Made by a program: the position numbers and the translations under genes. Shown here piece by piece: positions 14,347 to 22,437 of a DNA stretch of 32,993 nucleotides. The DNA is from Pseudomonadota bacterium. GTDB taxonomy: Bacteria > Myxococcota_A > UBA796 > SXON01. Positions within the stretch are counted from its first letter, which is position 1, and the number at the start of each line of letters is the position of its first letter. The notes beneath the pieces were generated by a model. The model made no database searches, was not told where the DNA came from, and saw only the letters and a program-made list of their open reading frames with translations. The stretch covers positions 1 to 32,993 of the forward strand of contig JAUXQH010000069.1 in NCBI GenBank assembly GCA_030685065.1. Reading direction: 5' to 3'.

Positions 14347-15981
14347 ATGGCCCGGTGGCTCCTCCCCATCCTGCTCTTCCTGCCCCTCGCGGGGTGCGTA
14401 TCGAGGCACTCCCCCGGTCAGGGCGCGGCGGCCGCTCCGGCCGGGCAGTGCACCTTCCTGAGCGTCAACGACACCTACCGGATCGAGCCCCAGGCGGACG
14501 GGACCGGGGGCCTCGCGCGGCTACGCACGCTGCGGAAGCGGCTCGAAGCGGAGTACGGCGCGGTCACGGTGCTGCACGCGGGTGACTTCCTCGGCCCGTC
14601 CCTCCTGTCGCGCACCTACAAGGGCGCGCAGATGATCGAGGTGCTCTCGGCCTTGGACGGGGACCCCGCCGCGATGGACCCGCGGATGTACGTCACCTTC
14701 GGAAACCACGAGTTCGACGCGGGCAAGATGGCGGACGGCGCGGCGCTCGACGCGATGATCGGCCAGTCCCAGTTCCGGTGGCTCGGCACCAACATCACCT
14801 TCGCTCCGGGCGAGTCCGGCGCGCCGGCGGTCGCCGACCCGAACCTCCTCGCCTCCGACCGCTTCGACTGTGGCGGCATCTCCATCGGACTGTTCGGGAT
14901 CACCACCAGCCGGAAGTCCGCCGACTTCGTGGAGTCGTTCGCGGACCCGATCGCGACGGCAAAGGCGCTGACCGCGGCGTTGCGCGCCGACGGAGCGGAG
15001 GTCGTGGTCGCGCTCACCCACCAGGCGATGGAGGAGGACAAGGCGATCTTCTTCGCCCTCGGTGACGACGGCCCCGACGTGATCTTCGGCGGGCACGAGC
15101 ACGATCACCAGGTGGGGGACGTGCTCCCCCGCCGAGCCTCCGACACTCTCCCCCGCCGGGTATACAAGGCCGACGCCGACGCGCGCTCGGCGTGGCGATT
15201 CACCATCCGGCGCGTGGATGGCGCGCTCCAGGGAGAGGAGGAGCTCGTGGTCCTCGACGCCGCGGTGCCGGAGGACCCGGCGGTCAAGGGCATCGTCGAC
15301 GCGCGGCTGGCCGCCCACGACGCGCGCTTTTGCGCAAAGGCCGACGCCCCCGCTGGATGCCTCGCGGCGCCGACGGGGCGCACGAGCGTGCCGCTGGTCG
15401 GCGCGGAGCTCGATTTTCGCCGGTTCGAGACCAACCTCGGGAACTGGCTCGCGGATCGGGCCCGCGCCGCCTACCCCGATGCGCAGATCGCGTTCCTGAA
15501 CTCCGGCGGCGTCCGCCTCAACCGGGACATCGCGCCCGGCCCGATCACTCGACAGGACATCGAGGAGATCTTCGCGTACCCGACGCCGCTCGTACGCGTG
15601 GAGCTCGACGGCGCCACGCTCGAGAAGGTGGTCGCCCGCGCGGTCGAGGACTGGACCGGCAACGGCCATTGGCTCCAGATCAGCGGGTTTTCGTGGTCCC
15701 ACGATCCGGTGGCGGGGACCGCCACGCGCCTGACCTGGCTCGGCTCGGGCGAGCCGATCGGGCGAGACGAGCGGATCATCGCGGTGGTGCCGACCTTCCT
15801 GGCAGACCCCAAGACCGGGCAGGACGGCTACACGATGATCCCGGCCGCGGCTGGCCCGCCCGGGCCTGACCTGAAGGAGCTCGTCCTGGCCGCCTTGGCC
15901 GCGGCGCCGGCGGGGATCGCGCCGACAGTGGAGGGGAGGATCTGCAACACCCAACGCCCGGGCCCGTGCCTGGCGCGCTGA
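14347..15981 (+). CDS. Lipoprotein bifunctional metallophosphatase/5'-nucleotidase (UshA-type), 544 aa
   Basis: Expected to dephosphorylate extracytoplasmic nucleotides for salvage of nucleoside and phosphate. The start at 14347 gives a clean lipoprotein signal with PLAGC (Cys17); the frame is open to 14281 but that extension precedes the signal peptide. Metallophosphatase motifs are present in order: N41-D42, D80 in HAGDF, G119-N-H-E122, a His in ALTHQ (about 225), and G249-H-E-H252. The usual His of the first NDxH motif is Tyr44, as in a known branch of the family. From about residue 350 the 5'-nucleotidase C-terminal domain follows, with TNLGNWLAD and FLNSGGVR motifs for nucleotide binding. 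It ends 10 bases before the convergent protease gene, with no visible terminator between. Confidence 0.9.
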   Translation: MARWLLPILLFLPLAGCVSRHSPGQGAAAAPAGQCTFLSVNDTYRIEPQADGTGGLARLRTLRKRLEAEYGAVTVLHAGDFLGPSLLSRTYKGAQMIEVLSALDGDPAAMDPRMYVTFGNHEFDAGKMADGAALDAMIGQSQFRWLGTNITFAPGESGAPAVADPNLLASDRFDCGGISIGLFGITTSRKSADFVESFADPIATAKALTAALRADGAEVVVALTHQAMEEDKAIFFALGDDGPDVIFGGHEHDHQVGDVLPRRASDTLPRRVYKADADARSAWRFTIRRVDGALQGEEELVVLDAAVPEDPAVKGIVDARLAAHDARFCAKADAPAGCLAAPTGRTSVPLVGAELDFRRFETNLGNWLADRARAAYPDAQIAFLNSGGVRLNRDIAPGPITRQDIEEIFAYPTPLVRVELDGATLEKVVARAVEDWTGNGHWLQISGFSWSHDPVAGTATRLTWLGSGEPIGRDERIIAVVPTFLADPKTGQDGYTMIPAAAGPPGPDLKELVLAALAAAPAGIAPTVEGRICNTQRPGPCLAR

Positions 15982-15991
15982 CCGCGCGCGT

Positions 15992-17515
15992 TCAGCGCCG
16001 GCGTCGGCCGAGGGTGGCGAGCCCGGCGAGAACCAACAGTCCCGCGGCGTTCCCGCCGGCGGCGCCCGACGTGCACCCGCACGCCCGGAGCTCCATCCCC
16101 ACCGGCTCCGGATCCAGGGCGTCCGTGTCCCCATCCGTGTCGATCGGCTCGGGGTCGGGCTCGCCCCGCGCCGTGGGCGTCATCGCGTAGGACCAGGCAA
16201 ACACCTCGTCCGTCCGTGCCTCGCGCGCCACGGACGCGGCCACGAGGTGGATCTGCTCGTCGCCCACCCCTTCGAGCAGCACCTCGCCGGCGCCGTCCAC
16301 GAGCGAGAGCCGCACGTACTCGGGGCCGCCCTCGTCGCGCTCCCGCACCACGGTGACCCGCCACTCCGCCGGGCTGCCCTTGTCGCCGCCCGCGCCGCCC
16401 TCGAAGCGGACGAGGAGATCGTCGTCGCTCGGGCGCGGCAGCGTCACCACGTTGTAGGCGTAGCGGCCGGGGAGGGTGGCTTCGGGGGCGGACACGACCC
16501 CGCCCGTACCGGTGCGCTCGACCTCGGCGACGACACTGTGGTCGTCGGCGCTGTAGTAGTCCGCGTACCACTCCATCCACTGGGTGTAGAGCTCGCCGTC
16601 GGCGTAGTCCCAGGTCGCGTTGCGCGACGCGAAGTCGCCGAACGCGTCGGCGAAGTCGATGCCGCGCTCCGCGAGGAGCACCTCGAGGGCGTCCTGCGGC
16701 GTCTCCGCGTCGATGTCGGCGATCCAGGTGTCCCGCACGACCTCCCAATCCGCGGCGATCTCGGACACGTACCGCGGGAAGATCATCGCGCCGTACTGGT
16801 GGTACTCCTGGAGCGCCCCGGTGTCGGGGTAGTCGAAGAAGTACACCGGGAGGTGCGGGAGCAGGCCGTATCCGAACAGGAAAGCGACATAGTCGTCGTG
16901 ATCGGGGAGCACTTCGCCCTCGATCCACATCGCGGTGGCCTCCCAATACCAGGCGCTCTCGCCGCTGTATTCGTACCGACCGGTCGAGTCCTGGATGGCG
17001 TGGTAGAACTCGTGTGTCGCCGTTCCGGTGGCCCAGTCCTCGTCCGCGAGCGTTTCCACGCTGACGACGATCATCGGAAACCCGTCGGGGTCGCGATTGT
17101 AATAGCCGGAGGCGCCGTACCCGTCGGGCGAGTCGTCTCCGGTGTCCCCGATGTAGACGTTGAAGAGGTACGCCTCCGTCCCCGCGGGCGCCGGGTGCCC
17201 CATCTGCTCGACCTCGACCGCCCAGGCGTTCTCGAAGGCGGCGAGCAACCGCTCCGCCGCGTCCTCGTCCACGCTGCCGGATCGCCCCCACTTGATCAGG
17301 AAGTTGTCGCTCTCCAGCTCGTTGGCGAAGTCGCCGTAGGCATCGCGTTCCTCCTTCTCCTCGTCGCCGTCGGGCGGCGGCATCGGCAGGAACGGGGGCG
17401 GGCCGAACGTGGCGGCCGCGGCCGGCGTCCCACACGGAGGGCGCACGGACCCGAGTCCCGGGGCGGTGCCCGCCAGCGCGAGCGGCAGGGCGAGGGGCAG
17501 GAGGGAGAGCAGCAT
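15992..17515 (-). CDS. Secreted zinc metalloprotease-like protein with MYXO-CTERM-like tail, 507 aa
   Basis: Predicted exported peptidase anchored at the cell surface. The start at 17515 yields a signal peptide (MLLSLLPLALPLALAG); 25 in-frame codons upstream were rejected because they are Arg-rich. An HExxH zinc motif is at H168-E-F-Y-H172, followed by a WEATAMWIEGE stretch about 20-30 residues later that could give the third ligand. The catalytic domain is acidic, Tyr/Trp-rich and carries many Asp. A DTDGDTD linker precedes the C-terminus, which ends in CGCTSGAAGG, a hydrophobic helix and RRRR: the MYXO-CTERM sorting pattern, thought to be processed and lipidated at Cys. Substrate unknown; the peptidase assignment rests on HExxH plus context. 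Confidence 0.85.
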   Translation of the reverse strand: MLLSLLPLALPLALAGTAPGLGSVRPPCGTPAAAATFGPPPFLPMPPPDGDEEKEERDAYGDFANELESDNFLIKWGRSGSVDEDAAERLLAAFENAWAVEVEQMGHPAPAGTEAYLFNVYIGDTGDDSPDGYGASGYYNRDPDGFPMIVVSVETLADEDWATGTATHEFYHAIQDSTGRYEYSGESAWYWEATAMWIEGEVLPDHDDYVAFLFGYGLLPHLPVYFFDYPDTGALQEYHQYGAMIFPRYVSEIAADWEVVRDTWIADIDAETPQDALEVLLAERGIDFADAFGDFASRNATWDYADGELYTQWMEWYADYYSADDHSVVAEVERTGTGGVVSAPEATLPGRYAYNVVTLPRPSDDDLLVRFEGGAGGDKGSPAEWRVTVVRERDEGGPEYVRLSLVDGAGEVLLEGVGDEQIHLVAASVAREARTDEVFAWSYAMTPTARGEPDPEPIDTDGDTDALDPEPVGMELRACGCTSGAAGGNAAGLLVLAGLATLGRRRR

Positions 17516-17646
17516 GGGGTCCCGGGACGCCGCGCATGGTAGCCGCTGGAAGGACCGATCGCGCCGATCCTGACGCATCCTTGGCGACAAGAAGCCGCGC
17601 GTTCCGGCCGAGGCCGCGCGTCACGCCGGGAGCGCGCGGTCGGGCT

Positions 17647-18363
17647 TCAGCGGGGGGAGGGGAGCCAGCGCGCGACCTCGGTCGGATGGGACAGGTGGGG
17701 CCGGTGGCCGCCCGGGACCACGATGGGCTCCAGGCCCTCGCCGCGCACATCGGCGGGGGTCCACGTGACGAATCGATCGGTCGCGCCCCAGATCCAAGTG
17801 GGGCGCGTGCCGGGCGCCACCTCGGGCAGGCCCCACCCGGCAATTGCCGCGAGGCGATCCGCGAACACGTCGCGAGGAGGGAGGTACACGGAGTCCAGCA
17901 GCGCATCGTCCGCGCCGTCCTCCTGGAGCGACGCGCGCGCGCGGGGTCCGTAGTACTCGCGGTAGAGCCGCTCGGGCGCGCGCCGGAGCACCGCGGCGGC
18001 CCACCGCATCCGGAGCGCGCGCTTCGTTCGATGGGGAAGCGTGCCGAGGGTGGTGAGCGTACGCACGCGCTCCGGCGGGAGCGCCCAGCCGACCAGCCCG
18101 CCGAAGCTCGCGCCAACCACGTCCCAGGCGCCGACGGGCAGGTCACGGGCGACGGCCGCCGCGATGTCGACCAGGCGCGGGCCGGCGTCGGGGAGGGTCA
18201 CCAGCCGCACCGTCCACCCGACGAGCCGGGGGACGAGGCGGACGTACTCCGTGGCGTCGCCGCGAATTCCCGGGAGCAGCACGAGGGGCGGCCCTTCCCC
18301 CGTCTCGAAGCCGCCCGGCACCTCGCGCCAGCCGGTGCCGGCGCCCCGCGCGAGGTGGGTCAA
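17647..18363 (-). CDS. Alpha/beta hydrolase, 238 aa
   Basis: Compact alpha/beta-hydrolase fold: a strand and oxyanion region LVLLPGIRG (28-35), nucleophile elbow G-A-S86-F-G-G, acid D196 in WGATDRF, and a C-terminal His (H220 or H223 in GGHRPHLSHP). Length matches small esterases or haloperoxidase/MenH-like members. No signal peptide, so cytoplasmic. The start is taken as TTG at 18363, which forms a TTGA overlap with the stop of the upstream lipoprotein gene; a later start near GWREV is possible but would break the coupling. Substrate cannot be predicted. Confidence 0.85.
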   Translation of the reverse strand: MTHLARGAGTGWREVPGGFETGEGPPLVLLPGIRGDATEYVRLVPRLVGWTVRLVTLPDAGPRLVDIAAAVARDLPVGAWDVVGASFGGLVGWALPPERVRTLTTLGTLPHRTKRALRMRWAAAVLRRAPERLYREYYGPRARASLQEDGADDALLDSVYLPPRDVFADRLAAIAGWGLPEVAPGTRPTWIWGATDRFVTWTPADVRGEGLEPIVVPGGHRPHLSHPTEVARWLPSPR

Positions 18364-19481
18364 GGCACCACGATCTGCACCGAGCCGGGCGAGTCGGCCG
18401 CGCCGGGGGCGCCCATCACGAGGGACGCGCGCCCGGCGGCGAGCGAGAACCCGAGCTGGTCACCGGGGTCCGTGCCCTCCCACCGCACCGAGGGCACGCC
18501 ATCGACCACGGCGTAGACCGCGCCCGCGACCGTGGCCCCCGCCATCGGGGCCCCGACGTAGAGCACGCCCGCCGCGTCGACCGCGAGCGCCGCCCCGAAG
18601 CGCCCCGTGCCCGGGCCCACGGGCGTCGCGTCGGCGAGGCTGGCGGGGAGGGCGGTGGGATCGAGGAGATAGACGACTCCGGCCCCGGGGGCGCCGACCA
18701 CGAGCTCCTCCGTGCCGTCCGCCCCGACGTCCGCCAGGAGAAGGGTGAACCCGGCCTCGTCGCTCGGCGTCGCCCGGGCCACCGCGCCATCCCCCGTGCG
18801 GAGCGCCGAGTCGCCCCGCGCGAAGCCCGCCCACACCGCGCCGTCCGCCCCGAGGGCGAGCGCGTCGGGACGGCGGTCCCAATCGAGCCGGGTGCCGTCG
18901 TCCAGGGCGGCCCCCGTGGCGGTGCTGGTCACCCAGGAGGCGCCGCGCGCCGCGAGCACGCCGCCAGCGCCCTCCAGCGACAACACCGGCTCCCCGGGGA
19001 GCGCCCCGTGCGCGAGGGTGCGGACGCCACCCGTGCCAGGAACCCCCACGAGCAGCGTGCCGTCCGCGAGGAGGGCCAACGCGGCGCCCGCGCGCGCGCC
19101 GTCCTCCCCGAGGAGGGACACCGCGGCGCCGCCCCCGGGGAGGCCGCCGTAGACACGCCCGTCGGCCGTGGCCCCCGGATCGCCGAAAAAGGGGGCCCCC
19201 ACTACGACACCGGAAGGCGTGATCAGGACGCGCGTACCGTAGCCCTCGTCCGCCGTGCCCCCGCGCGCCGTGCCCTCGGCGAGCGGATCCCAGCCGTCGC
19301 AGTCTTGATCGATGCCGTCCTCCGGCACCTCGGCGGCCCCCGGGAACACGCTCGGGTCGGCGTCGTCACAATCGCTGGCCGCGACGATTCCGTCGTCATC
19401 GCGGTCGAGATCGGGCCCGATCTTGCCGGGGTCGACCTCATCCGGGCCGTTGCATGCAGCGAAGAGGGTGAGCATTCCCAT
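18360..19481 (-). CDS. MopE-motif lipoprotein with FG-GAP-like repeats, 373 aa
   Basis: A very short signal ends in LFAAC, with lipidated Cys10 only nine residues from the start; no upstream in-frame start exists. Residues about 25-64 hold the Asp-rich putative metal-binding motif seen in MopE-type proteins (DRDDDG, SDCDDADP, EDGIDQDCDGW), likely binding Ca2+ or similar. The rest is Gly/Ala-rich with repeated G-A-P and hVGAP motifs and a GADG-x-E-E-L-V-V-G unit, the pattern of FG-GAP/integrin-alpha beta-propellers. Predicted surface lipoprotein, role unknown. Its stop overlaps the start of the alpha/beta hydrolase. It is divergent from the SRPBCC gene, with a TACGGG hexamer at -12 to -7 from its ATG. 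Confidence 0.8.
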   Translation of the reverse strand: MGMLTLFAACNGPDEVDPGKIGPDLDRDDDGIVAASDCDDADPSVFPGAAEVPEDGIDQDCDGWDPLAEGTARGGTADEGYGTRVLITPSGVVVGAPFFGDPGATADGRVYGGLPGGGAAVSLLGEDGARAGAALALLADGTLLVGVPGTGGVRTLAHGALPGEPVLSLEGAGGVLAARGASWVTSTATGAALDDGTRLDWDRRPDALALGADGAVWAGFARGDSALRTGDGAVARATPSDEAGFTLLLADVGADGTEELVVGAPGAGVVYLLDPTALPASLADATPVGPGTGRFGAALAVDAAGVLYVGAPMAGATVAGAVYAVVDGVPSVRWEGTDPGDQLGFSLAAGRASLVMGAPGAADSPGSVQIVVP

Positions 19482-19549
19482 CGGGTGCCCGTAACGTGTC
19501 CGTGCGCGGACCCGACAAAGCCGCTAAGCGTCGCCCCTCGCGAGGACTC

Positions 19550-19963
19550 ATGTCGATGATTCGCCGTCAGATCAGCATCGCGGCCAGCCCCCGCGCCGTT
19601 TGGAACGCCCTCACCACGCCCGAGGGCCTCGTCCATTGGCTCGGCGCCGAGGCGCGCGTCGATCCCCGGCCCGGCGGGCGCATCGTGGTGAAGGTGGGAA
19701 CCGAGGGCGCCATGGTCGAAGAGGCGGGGTTGCTCCACGTCTTCCGGCCCACCGCCAAGCTGGAGATCAGCTGGGACAAGTACTCGGCCGGCCCATGGAA
19801 GAACACGTTGACCCAGTTCCAGGTCGCGCGGGACGGCGGTGAGACCATCCTCAACGTCCAGCACCTCGGCGCCCCCCTCGAGGACGAGGCGCTGAGGACC
19901 GCGGTGGACGTAGCGTGGAAAAAGGCGCTCCTCACCCTGCGGGACGGGCTCGAGCAGGCCTGA
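19550..19963 (+). CDS. SRPBCC/AHSA1-domain protein, 137 aa
   Basis: Matches the START-like SRPBCC fold of the AHSA1 (Aha1 C-terminal-like) family: N-terminal strand RRQISIAASPRAVWNALT, the E-G-L-V-H-W-L motif, a P-R-P-G-G-R strand and a helical end (VAWKKALLTLRDGLEQ). Such proteins bind hydrophobic ligands in a deep pocket; most bacterial ones are not Hsp90 cofactors. The start at 19550 is favoured by GAGGA five bases upstream over the Arg-rich extension to 19496. Single gene, divergent from the MopE-type lipoprotein and convergent with the SGNH gene. Confidence 0.85.
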   Translation: MSMIRRQISIAASPRAVWNALTTPEGLVHWLGAEARVDPRPGGRIVVKVGTEGAMVEEAGLLHVFRPTAKLEISWDKYSAGPWKNTLTQFQVARDGGETILNVQHLGAPLEDEALRTAVDVAWKKALLTLRDGLEQA

Positions 19964-20000
19964 TCCGCCGCGCCGAGGGCCGCCCCTCCCGGCTCCCGAG

Positions 20001-21125
20001 CTACCGGATCCCACCCGGCACGTTGCCCGCGGGCTCCTCTCGGCCCCGCCCCTCGAACGGATCCGCGGGCACGACCAGGGGTGACACGGGCTTCGTGAGG
20101 GTCATCGCGCGTTCGGGCCACCCGCGCGCCGTGAGCGCCTCGTCGACCGCGCTCGCCAGGATCCGGTGCCCGAGCGGCGTCGGGTGCATCTGATCGAGGA
20201 AAAGCGCGTCGGCGCTGCGACCGCTCGCCTGGAAGGCAGGCGGGGCCTCGGCGAGCGCGGCCCCCCAGCGCGCGGCGACCTCCCGCATGACCTGGCGGTA
20301 GGGCGCCCAGGCGGGATCGTGAGAGAGGGGTTCGACATCCTCGCGGTTCGCCAGGAGCAGGAAGACGACGCCTCCGCCACGCGCATACATCCGGGCGCAC
20401 ATCGCCTCGAGGTTCGCGGCGTAGCTCCCGATGTCCACCCGGCGGGTCCCCGTGCGCGGATCGTCGCCGCCCACCTGCCAGCCCACCTTGTGCGCGCGGG
20501 CTCGTTGGGGCGCGACCCGCAACGTCCAATCGAGCCAACGGAACAACCCGGAGGACTCGAGCTCCATCCGGAGCGAGTGGCTGGGCGAGGCTTGCCATCC
20601 GGCGTAGCTCGCGAGCAGATCCCGGTCGGTGAAGCTGTCGAAATTATTGTCGGACCACAGGTTTCCGACGACGAGCAGATCGGGCGCGAGCGCCAGGCCG
20701 CGCATGTCGAGGAGGTTGAGCGTCTGGAAGGTGGAGTAGCCGGGGACCGCCGCGTTCACCCACTCCGTGGCTCCCTGGCCGGCGCCCCCAGCGCCCCGCT
20801 CGAGCACGGCGGTGAACACCTCGTCGTCGCGCACGCCGAAGCCGTAGACGCTCGAGTCCCCGACCGCCAGGACGCGCGGGCCGCGCTTCTCCCCGCGGTC
20901 CCGATCGCGCATCCCGATCGTGTTGACGTGCACGGGCACGCCCACCTCTTCGTGGTCGCCGGGGCGGAGGCTCCAGAGCAGCCAGGGATCGCCGGAGAGC
21001 AGCACGGAGCCCTCCACGGCCTCACCGAGCGGCGAGGTGCCGCCGGGCACGGGCTGCCCGCGCGCGAGGACCTCCGCGACGACCAGCACGGACGCGCCGA
21101 TCGCGACGCCGAGCCCCACCCGCAT
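20001..21125 (-). CDS. SGNH/GDSL-type hydrolase, membrane-anchored, 374 aa
   Basis: Block I is AVGDSS with nucleophile S91 after D90; an N-x-W-S-D-N-N motif (GNLWSDNNF) stands for block III; block V is D311-Q-M-H314 followed by PLGH. These make a catalytic Ser-Asp-His set as in esterases or acyl/acetyl hydrolases. The N-terminus (MRVGLGVAIGASVLVVAEVLA) is a signal anchor, placing the catalytic domain outside the cytoplasmic membrane. Start: ATG at 21125 is used; a GTG at 21161 that overlaps the previous stop (GTGA) would add 12 residues and fits the coupling habit of this genome. Proteins of this type often act on O-acetyl or acyl groups of surface glycans or lipids; the substrate here is unknown. 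Confidence 0.85.
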   Translation of the reverse strand: MRVGLGVAIGASVLVVAEVLARGQPVPGGTSPLGEAVEGSVLLSGDPWLLWSLRPGDHEEVGVPVHVNTIGMRDRDRGEKRGPRVLAVGDSSVYGFGVRDDEVFTAVLERGAGGAGQGATEWVNAAVPGYSTFQTLNLLDMRGLALAPDLLVVGNLWSDNNFDSFTDRDLLASYAGWQASPSHSLRMELESSGLFRWLDWTLRVAPQRARAHKVGWQVGGDDPRTGTRRVDIGSYAANLEAMCARMYARGGGVVFLLLANREDVEPLSHDPAWAPYRQVMREVAARWGAALAEAPPAFQASGRSADALFLDQMHPTPLGHRILASAVDEALTARGWPERAMTLTKPVSPLVVPADPFEGRGREEPAGNVPGGIR

Positions 21126-21157
21126 CACGATCGAGCCAGCTCCGCGCCCGTGGACCC

Positions 21158-22330
21158 TCACGGCCGCTTCGGCGCGTCCGGGGCGCGCACGAGGAGCTTT
21201 CCGTCGACGACCAGGGCGCCCTCGCGGCCGGAGACCGCCTTGGTCTCCGCGCGAAGCTGCACCACCCCGAGGTCCTGCCCCCCCGCCGCCGGGAGCGTCT
21301 GCGCGACGGAGCGCGTGATCGCCTGCAGGATCTGGCCCTCGAACAGGGCCGCGAGCGGATCGACGAGCCCGGCGCCGGGAGACTTGCCCAGCTCCTCGAC
21401 GCGCGTCGGCACGAGCTGGATCGCGCCGCCCTTGACCGAGAGGTCCCCGAACACGCGGTAGTCGCGCCACCACCCGCGACCGACGAGGCGCCACAGCCGG
21501 AGATCGAGGGTGAACTGGGTGCCCTCGATGTTCATCTCCAGCGGATCCGCGTACACGTCCATCGTGAGCTCGCCCTGTTGGAACGCGGCGCGCCGCGCGA
21601 GCCCGATCAGGGCTGTCTCCGAGATGGCGAGGCGCACGCCCTCCGTCGGGGCCTCGATCACGCCCACCGGCCGCGCCCCCGGCACGTCGCTCAAGGCCTC
21701 GATCCGCACGGCGCCCGCCTGGCTGCGGAGCCGCAGGTCGCGGAGCGGGAGGAGGGACGTGTCGAGCTCGACGATCTTGATCTTCGGGATCCGCTCGGAC
21801 AGCTGCTCGGTCAGCCATTCCTGAACCTGCTTCGAGGGGTTCACCTTCAACCCACCGAAGTCCATCACCTTTACGTTCACGTCGGTGATGGCGCGAGGGG
21901 CCGCCTGGATGACGTTTCCGTCCGCGACCTCGAGCGCGAAGACGCCCTTGACGCTCACGTCGATGGGGACCGTGCCGGACGAGGGGCCGAGCGACCAGGT
22001 GGCCTTGCCGTTGAGCTCGGCATCGAACGAGAGGCAGGAGGGGCAGGTGTCGCTCGTGCGGAGCACCGCCTCCTCGACGGTGAACACGGGCTTGAGCCGC
22101 GCCTCGAAGCCGAGGCCGATCGGCACCACCAGCGGATCCTGGGGGCGGGTGAGCGCGGCCTTCAGCGCGATGCCGACGGCCTCCTCGAAGTCCGGGCCCG
22201 CGATCTGCAAGGAGATGTCGGGCTGCCAGTCACGGGGCCGCTCCGTGGCCACCTCCAGCGCGGCCGTGCGTTCCGATTCGTACAGCCCACGAACGTCGGG
22301 CGTGCAGGCGAGGAGGGCGAGCAGGAGCAT
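21158..22330 (-). CDS. Lipoprotein, possible TULIP-like lipid-binding protein, 390 aa
   Basis: The signal peptide is extremely short: MLLLALLAC, lipidated Cys9, with an in-frame TAA just upstream ruling out a longer one. The mature protein is rich in alternating hydrophobic strands with long amphipathic helices (for example NPSKQVQEWLTEQLSERIP in the middle), and its two halves look similar (strands, helix, strands). This resembles tubular lipid-binding (TULIP/BPI-like) proteins, but the match is structural impression only. It has one CPSC pair. It overlaps or nearly touches the SGNH hydrolase gene downstream, suggesting a joint envelope-lipid role. A TAAGAG hexamer sits at -12 to -7 from the ATG and no Shine-Dalgarno is seen. 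Confidence 0.7.
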   Translation of the reverse strand: MLLLALLACTPDVRGLYESERTAALEVATERPRDWQPDISLQIAGPDFEEAVGIALKAALTRPQDPLVVPIGLGFEARLKPVFTVEEAVLRTSDTCPSCLSFDAELNGKATWSLGPSSGTVPIDVSVKGVFALEVADGNVIQAAPRAITDVNVKVMDFGGLKVNPSKQVQEWLTEQLSERIPKIKIVELDTSLLPLRDLRLRSQAGAVRIEALSDVPGARPVGVIEAPTEGVRLAISETALIGLARRAAFQQGELTMDVYADPLEMNIEGTQFTLDLRLWRLVGRGWWRDYRVFGDLSVKGGAIQLVPTRVEELGKSPGAGLVDPLAALFEGQILQAITRSVAQTLPAAGGQDLGVVQLRAETKAVSGREGALVVDGKLLVRAPDAPKRP

Positions 22331-22336
22331 TCGGGC

Positions 22337-22342
22337 CTCTTA
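22337..22342 (-). promoter_or_regulatory. Possible -10-like element for leaderless start
   Basis: On the minus strand TAAGAG occupies exactly -12 to -7 relative to the A of the ATG at 22330, in a spacer with no ribosome site. This is where the -10 box would be if the transcript began at the start codon. The last T of the consensus is missing. Confidence 0.3.
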
Positions 22343-22343
22343 T

Positions 22344-22357
22344 CGCCCGTTCGGGCG
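22344..22357. repeat. 14-bp palindrome in divergent spacer
   Basis: Perfect inverted repeat CGCCCG-TT-CGGGCG between the divergent lipoprotein (22330) and HEAT/TPR (22438) genes. It shares the string CGCCCGTTC with the palindrome at 14289-14304, so the two could bind the same regulator; chance is possible in this composition. Confidence 0.3.
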
Positions 22358-22437
22358 GCGGGGAGCCTCCCGCGCGGATGGATGTGGAGGCGCCGCCCGG
22401 CAATGACGGGCACGCTCCGTGGTGCTACCCCAGGGAC

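Noticed and set aside
19550..19963. AHSA1 protein as an Hsp90 co-chaperone of the GHKL operon
   Set aside because: It is 6 kb away, separately transcribed, and most bacterial AHSA1-domain proteins act without Hsp90.
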